10,239 nucleotides of DNA from an uncultured Gemella sp. (GTDB lineage: Bacteria; Bacillota; Bacilli; Staphylococcales; Gemellaceae). Under the pieces are notes generated by a model, which searched no databases, had not been told where the DNA came from, and worked only from the letters and a program-made list of their open reading frames with translations. Below, one piece after another: positions 7,229 through 10,239 of this stretch (positions are counted from its first letter, which is position 1; the number at the start of each line of letters is the position of its first letter). The translations under genes and the position numbers were made by a program. Location of the stretch: contig CAKMQO010000228.1 in assembly GCA_927911695.1 (NCBI GenBank), positions 1 to 10,239 on the forward strand, written 5' to 3'.

Positions 7229-8154
7229 ATTCAACTTCTAATAAAAAGTTAACTATTTCATTATTAAAGTTCGAGATGTTTTCGTGGTAGTACTTTTTTG
7301 TAGATACAAGCTGTTTTTTTACTATTAATTTCATTATATATTTTTTCTTGAGTCTCTTTTGGACAGTCGTTATCAAGGTTAGTGATACCGAACAAAACAG
7401 AACAGTTTAAATTTTTTGCGAAATTTATAGTATCAATAAAGCTAAGGTTGTTCAAGAACTTTTCAGTATTTTTGCCGGTTGTATTAAACCAACGTCCGTG
7501 GTGCGTTAATTCACCATAAGCATTTATTCTATTATCTTTTTCGTAGATGTGTTGGAAATTCGCTAGGAAGGGATATAGACTAATGCATCTAGTTACATTT
7601 TTGTTTAGTGCTGAAAATATTATTGAAAATGCGCCTCCTTGAGATGCACCAAAACTGACAAGTTCTTTTTCATTGATGTCTTCAAAGGAAGATAAAATTT
7701 TTGATAAAATAAGACTATCTAGAATATTTTTATAAAAAATCATATCTTCTATATTTTCATCAAGTCCTACTGTTAGATGGCCGAAAACTGAGGGTGCAGA
7801 ACTGCCTGAATCTTTACTTTTACCTCCTTGGTTTCTAAAATCTATGGCGACGACATCATATCCAAGAGAAGCAAATGTTGATTTTTCTAGCCAGTTTCTA
7901 CTTGATGCAGGATATCCGTGAAAATAAAATAATAAAGGAACATTTTTTTTAGGATACAGTTTTCTATAATTTATATTTTTTAGATATTTTGCATAAATAA
8001 CAGAATTATCATAGCTGGTGAAAGTTAAATCATAGAACTCTATATTATCAAATTTTGAAAATGAAGTTTTATTTAAAATGTATTCAGGTTGAATACTATC
8101 GATAAGTTCTATTTTTTTATTCCAAAAATTATTAAAGTCTACAAAATCTTTCAT
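7227..8154 (-). pseudogene. CE7-family acetyl xylan esterase / cephalosporin-C deacetylase-like, frameshifted near the C-terminus
   Basis: It is an alpha/beta hydrolase of the acetyl xylan esterase type, expected to deacetylate small acetylated sugars in the cytoplasm; there is no signal peptide. I prefer ATG 8154 (MKDFVDFNNFWNKKI) with GAGGTG (8164-8159) over the in-frame ATG at 8199, which lacks a ribosome site. Counting from 8154, it has FYFHGYPASS (oxyanion Tyr81), FRNQGG in place of RGQ (near 107-109), GASQGG with Ser171, and an aspartate in TNLDNDCP (261 or 263). The frame then runs off in the T6 at 7294-7299 (A6 in the gene), ending KKVLPRKHLEL at 7264. With one base fewer it continues KKYYHENISNFNNEIVNFLL to a stop at 7229-7227, regaining the catalytic His-Glu. 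The restored length of 308 residues is near the family norm of about 320. It may be a pseudogene, a slip-regulated gene or a sequencing error. Confidence 0.78.
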
Positions 8155-8235
8155 CCGGCACCTCGTTACAGCGTTTTCATATATTTTATATACTAACACT
8201 CTGTAAAAGAAAATTCCAATATAATGAATTTAAAA

Positions 8236-8262
8236 ATTATATAGTGTATACTTCTTTCTCAA
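8236..8262 (-). promoter_or_regulatory. weak candidate promoter for the esterase operon
   Basis: On the minus strand TTGAGA (8262-8257) and TATAAT (8241-8236) are separated by 15 bases, which is short. The -10 is perfect and stands 82 bases before the chosen start. It is the best pair seen in this divergent intergenic region for the minus direction. Confidence 0.35.
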
Positions 8263-8294
8263 AAAATCAATATTCTAAGTTGATACTATAATAA

Positions 8295-8323
8295 TTGAAA
8301 AAAAAGTTTATATGTAGTAAAAT
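8295..8323 (+). promoter_or_regulatory. promoter for the CNNM/CorC-family gene
   Basis: TTGAAA (8295-8300) and TAAAAT (8318-8323) have the ideal 17-base spacer and stand 50 bases before the gene start at 8374, back to back with the esterase promoter region. Confidence 0.65.
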
Positions 8324-8373
8324 TATTTATTAATGACTAAAAATTATAAGGAAAGAGGTTAAATTAAAACCAT

Positions 8374-9676
8374 ATGGATCTCAGTATCTTAATTAAAATA
8401 TTGATAATTGTATTATTACTTATTGCCTCGGCAATATTTGTAATGTTTGAATTTGCACTTGTTAAACTTAGACCAACAAGGTGAATGAATTAAGTAGAAT
8501 CAGGAAATAAAACTGCAAAAATATTAGTTACGATGGTAGAACAATTAGACCACTACTTGTCTGCAACACAACTAGGTATTACAATTGTTTCTCTTGGATT
8601 AGGTTGGATAGGGGAATCAACATTCCATTCCTTATTTAATCCTATTTTTGAATTGTTAAACTTAAACGAAACTGTTACTCACACTATTTCATTAGTAGTG
8701 GCATTTGGATTTATGACGCTTTTACATGTCGTTTTAGGGGAATTAGTTCCTAAAACTATAGCGATTCAATCTGCAGAAAAAAACATGTTTGCGAGTAGCT
8801 TGGCCAATGTATATGTTCGATAAAATTATGAGACCACTAGTTTGGTTACTTAATTCATTAGCTAATCTTATAGCGAAAATGTTTGGATTCGAACCTGCTT
8901 CTGAACATGATGATATTCATAGTGAACAAGAACTAAGAACGATTATGAAATCTTCAAGACTACACGGTCAAATTAATGATGTAGAGTACCGCTACGTAGA
9001 GAGAGTGTTTGAATTCGATAATAAAATTGCTAAAGAAATCATGACACCTAGAACAGAGGTTGAAGCAATTGATATGAGTGATTCTCTAGGGATAATAATG
9101 AGACAATTAAAACAGGAAGAATACACAAGATATCCGGTAATAGAAGATGGAGATAAAGATAAAATTCTAGGGATTTTGAATGTTAAGAAATTATTATTTA
9201 CAGATAAACCTATAGAAACAACTAAAGATTTAGAAGAATATATCACACCAGCAATAAAAATCTTTGAACATACACCTATTTCTCAAGTTTTAGCAACTAT
9301 TAAGCAAAATAGAGAACATATGATTGTTATAACAGATGAATATGGGGGGACTAGTGGTGTAGTTACACTTGAGGATATTGTTGAAGAGATTACTGGAGAA
9401 ATTCGAGATGAGTTCGATGAAGATGAACAAAGCTTAATTAAAAAGTTAAAAAACGGTCACTATCTAGTTGATGGTTGGGTTCCGATTCAAGATGTGAATG
9501 CATTGTTCCATGTACAGCTTCCTCATGAAGAAGTAGATACTATTGGAGCTTATGTGTATTTAGAAAAATATGAAGCTAAAGTCGGGGCTGTTTACTCTAT
9601 AGATAAATTAACATTTGTAGTTAGAAAAGTAGAGGAAAATCAAATACGAACTTTAGAAGTTTGGAAAGAAAAATAA
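8374..9676 (+). pseudogene. CNNM/CorC (TlyC 'hemolysin') family membrane protein with CBS domains, three indels
   Basis: The family consists of inner-membrane proteins linked to magnesium and cation transport; 'hemolysin' is a historical name. ATG 8374 gives MDLSILIKILIIVLLL, the first helix, and FEFALVKLRPTR. In-frame TGA (8482) and TAA (8491) follow. A missing G at 8480-8481 and an extra A at 8492-8493 explain both, restoring VNEL then VESGNKTAKIL. The DUF21 membrane part continues (QLDHYLSATQLGITIVSLGL, HVVLGELVPKTIAIQSAEKN) to a third shift at 8806-8807, after which YMFDKIMRPLVWLL resumes. The rest is uninterrupted: CBS pair (EIMTPRTEVEAID; ITDEYGGTSGVVTLEDIVEE) and the CorC/HlyC C-terminal domain (HYLVDGWVPIQDVNAL to EVWKEK). 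The 1303-nt span equals 434 codons plus one base, matching the net +1. AGAGG lies 15 bases before the ATG, unusually far. As read, only separate pieces could be made. Confidence 0.88.
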
Positions 9677-9685
9677 TAGAAATAG

Positions 9686-9720
9686 GAAGAGATAGCTTGA
9701 AAATGCTATCTCTTCTTTTT
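9686..9720 (+). terminator. intrinsic terminator after the CNNM-family gene
   Basis: GAAGAGATAGC (9686-9696) pairs perfectly with GCTATCTCTTC (9705-9715) across an 8-base loop, followed by T5 (9716-9720). It begins 10 bases after the stop codon. Confidence 0.92.
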
Positions 9721-9783
9721 ATATATACAGTAACAAATTGTTTAATTAGTTAAAATGAACTTAAAAATCACTGCTATATCTTT

Positions 9784-9801
9784 ACTATTCCGAACAATAG
9801 T
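9784..9801 (+). promoter_or_regulatory. PurBox-like operator upstream of purR
   Basis: CCGAAC (9790-9795), the core of the Firmicutes PurBox (AWWWCCGAACWWT), is flanked by a perfect inverted repeat ACTATT / AATAGT. The 13-base box TATTCCGAACAAT differs from the consensus only at its first base. It lies where the -35 of a TATAAT at 9815-9820 would be, so binding should block transcription. Autoregulation of purR by PurR is the expected use. A weaker ACGAAT at 9823-9828 could be a degenerate second box. Confidence 0.65.
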
Positions 9802-9803
9802 GG

Positions 9804-9821
9804 TATTATATACATATAATA
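9804..9821 (+). promoter_or_regulatory. palindrome containing a purR -10 box
   Basis: TATTATAT (9804-9811) and ATATAATA (9814-9821) form a perfect 8-base inverted repeat around AC. It contains TATAAT at 9815-9820, a plausible -10. No good -35 hexamer is visible 17 bases upstream; the PurBox occupies that place. AT-rich palindromes of this kind also arise by chance. Confidence 0.4.
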
Positions 9822-9848
9822 TACGAATAAAATATATTGAATGTTTTG

Positions 9849-9871
9849 TATAATGATCGTGAATCATTATA
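9849..9871 (+). promoter_or_regulatory. inverted repeat overlapping a second -10 box upstream of purR
   Basis: TATAATGAT (9849-9857) and ATCATTATA (9863-9871) are exact reverse complements around CGTGA. TATAAT at 9849-9854 could be another -10. The half-sites equal those of the Fur box (ATAATGAT/ATCATTAT), but the 5-base centre differs from the usual single base. It may be an operator or a leader hairpin just before the ribosome site AAGGAG (9881-9886). Confidence 0.4.
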
Positions 9872-9892
9872 TGTGCATGTAAGGAGTATAAG

Positions 9893-10034
9893 ATGAAGTT
9901 AAAGAGAAGTGAAAGAATAGTAGTTATGACGGAATATTTATTAAATAATCCTAATAAATTAATTCCGTTAACATATTTCGTTTCAAAATTCAATCAAGCT
10001 AAGTCTTCTATTAGTGAAGATATCCACATAATAA
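9893..10034 (+). CDS. purR: pur operon repressor PurR, N-terminal fragment ending at a probable chimeric join
   Basis: ATG 9893 follows AAGGAG with 6 bases. The product reads MKLKRSERIVVMTEYLLNNP, then KLIPLTYFVSKF and QAKSSISEDIHIIKK, which matches the N-terminal winged-helix DNA-binding domain of Bacilli PurR almost residue for residue (staphylococcal PurR also has QAKSSISED). PurR represses purine synthesis and related genes and responds to PRPP through a C-terminal phosphoribosyltransferase-like domain. That domain (about 220 residues) is absent. After IIKK the frame meets a stop at 10046, and the next sequence belongs to lpxI in another frame. The PurBox upstream supports the identification. 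Confidence 0.85.
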
Positions 10035-10040
10035 AAAAAT
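10032..10040. other. probable chimeric junction, Bacilli purR to fusobacterial-type lpxI
   Basis: PurR reading is good up to the codons ending about 10033-10039, and LpxI reading opens at 10035; the LpxI frame has a stop (TAA) at 10032. The switch falls in an A7 run (10033-10039), which could provide microhomology for a misassembly or a PCR chimera. Nothing like an IS, integrase site or tRNA is present at the point. Confidence 0.65.
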
Positions 10041-10151
10041 GGTTTTAAAGGTATAGTTGCTCAAGCTAAAAAAATGATATTTTTAAATCAAAAAGAATGT
10101 ATAGAGCTAGCTAATAAAAATAATATTTTTATAGTTGGAAAGAAAATCTAG
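10035..10151 (+). CDS. lpxI: LpxI (UDP-2,3-diacylglucosamine pyrophosphatase, DUF1009), C-terminal fragment
   Basis: The frame reads KKNGFKGIVAQAKKMIFLNQ, then KECIELANKNNIFIVGKKI and a stop at 10149. This resembles the C-terminus of LpxI, where family members have an AG(K/R)...L(D/N)...A...I.(I/V)VG pattern. LpxI makes lipid X from UDP-diacylglucosamine in lipid A synthesis, at the inner membrane of outer-membrane bacteria. The TAG overlaps the ribosome site AGGAGGGG of the next gene, and lpxI followed by lpxB is a known arrangement. Identification rests on this short tail plus the neighbour and comes from memory of the family. Confidence 0.6.
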   Translation, partial: KNGFKGIVAQAKKMIFLNQKECIELANKNNIFIVGKKI

Positions 10152-10160
10152 GAGGGGCTT

Positions 10161-10239
10161 ATGAAATTTTTTGATTTCAACAGGAGAGGCTTCTGGAGAT
10201 TTTACACCTGTCTTATTTAGTAAAAAGTGTAAGGCAAGA
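10161..10239 (+). pseudogene. lpxB: LpxB (lipid-A-disaccharide synthase), N-terminal fragment with frame errors
   Basis: ATG 10161 follows AGGAGGGG (10150-10157). As read it gives MKFFDFNRRGF. With one T removed from the T6 at 10167-10172 it becomes MKFLISTGEASGD, matching the LpxB N-terminal motif (S/A)(T/A)GE.SGD. A second extra T (run at 10200-10203) must be removed to continue LHLSYLVKSVRQ to the window edge. LpxB joins lipid X to UDP-diacylglucosamine. Two homopolymer errors within 45 bases, close to the sequence end, suggest poor read quality here rather than a decayed gene. Confidence 0.6.

Noticed and set aside
8482..8493. Possible recoding (selenocysteine or stop readthrough) at TGA/TAA in the CNNM gene
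   Set aside because: Two different stops nine bases apart, with a conserved VNEL found in the shifted frame between them, are explained by two indels; no SECIS-like element or family precedent.
9742..9993. Minus-strand open frame over the purR promoter and start
   Set aside because: It is antisense to purR and its regulatory palindromes, with no motif or ribosome site to support it.
10161..10239. Reading of this segment as the continuation of PurR (GEASGDFTPVLFSKK resembles GASGG..P..S of PurR)
   Set aside because: A strong ribosome site and ATG at the LpxB start, the lpxI-like tail just before it, and the fit of MKFLISTGEASGD then LHLSYLVK to LpxB are better. The PurR reading needs an unexplained ~130-base insertion.

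Overview
The window looks like a contig from a low-GC Gram-positive bacterium of the class Bacilli, most plausibly Gemella (inference). DNA polymerase I and the first 45 or so residues of PurR read like staphylococcal or other Bacilli proteins, promoters and ribosome sites are Firmicutes-type, and intergenic DNA is very AT-rich. The last ~200 bases do not fit. They carry the end of lpxI and the start of lpxB, lipid A genes of outer-membrane bacteria (Fusobacteria or Negativicutes type), so the right edge is probably a chimeric join.

Layout: 1-326, 3' end of a decayed IS3-family (IS150-like) element, followed by half of a palindromic repeat. 370-406, terminator. 506-1708, GT4 glycosyltransferase. 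1848-1900, a second copy of the palindromic repeat. 1937-4576, polA with a vestigial proofreading domain. 4577-5073, ~500 bp without a convincing gene, holding two copies of a structured repeat, a strong hairpin and the gdhA promoter. 5074-6333, gdhA glutamate dehydrogenase. 6344-6387, long terminator shared by convergent units. Minus strand 8154-6389, two adjacent CE7-type acetyl esterase genes, both frameshifted; the downstream one has also lost its catalytic serine. 8374-9676, CNNM/CorC ('hemolysin') membrane protein broken by three indels. 9686-9720, terminator. 9784-9871, purR regulatory region with a PurBox. 9893 to about 10034, 5' end of purR. 10035-10239, lpxI end and lpxB start.

The intact genes (glycosyltransferase, polA, gdhA; ~5.1 kb) contain no disrupting indel. 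The IS remnant, esterase pair, CNNM gene and right tail (~3.8 kb) contain about eleven, mostly in short homopolymers. Real decay of dispensable genes fits this distribution, but sequencing error is not excluded and is likely in the tail. The genes do not form one pathway: polA is housekeeping, gdhA links nitrogen and carbon metabolism, the esterases form a small two-gene operon, and purR is controlled on its own. I found no convincing new defence or metabolic system. The observations most worth following are the duplicated RNA-like element between polA and gdhA, the esterase/dead-esterase pair, the palindromic repeat split by the IS, and the chimeric right end.
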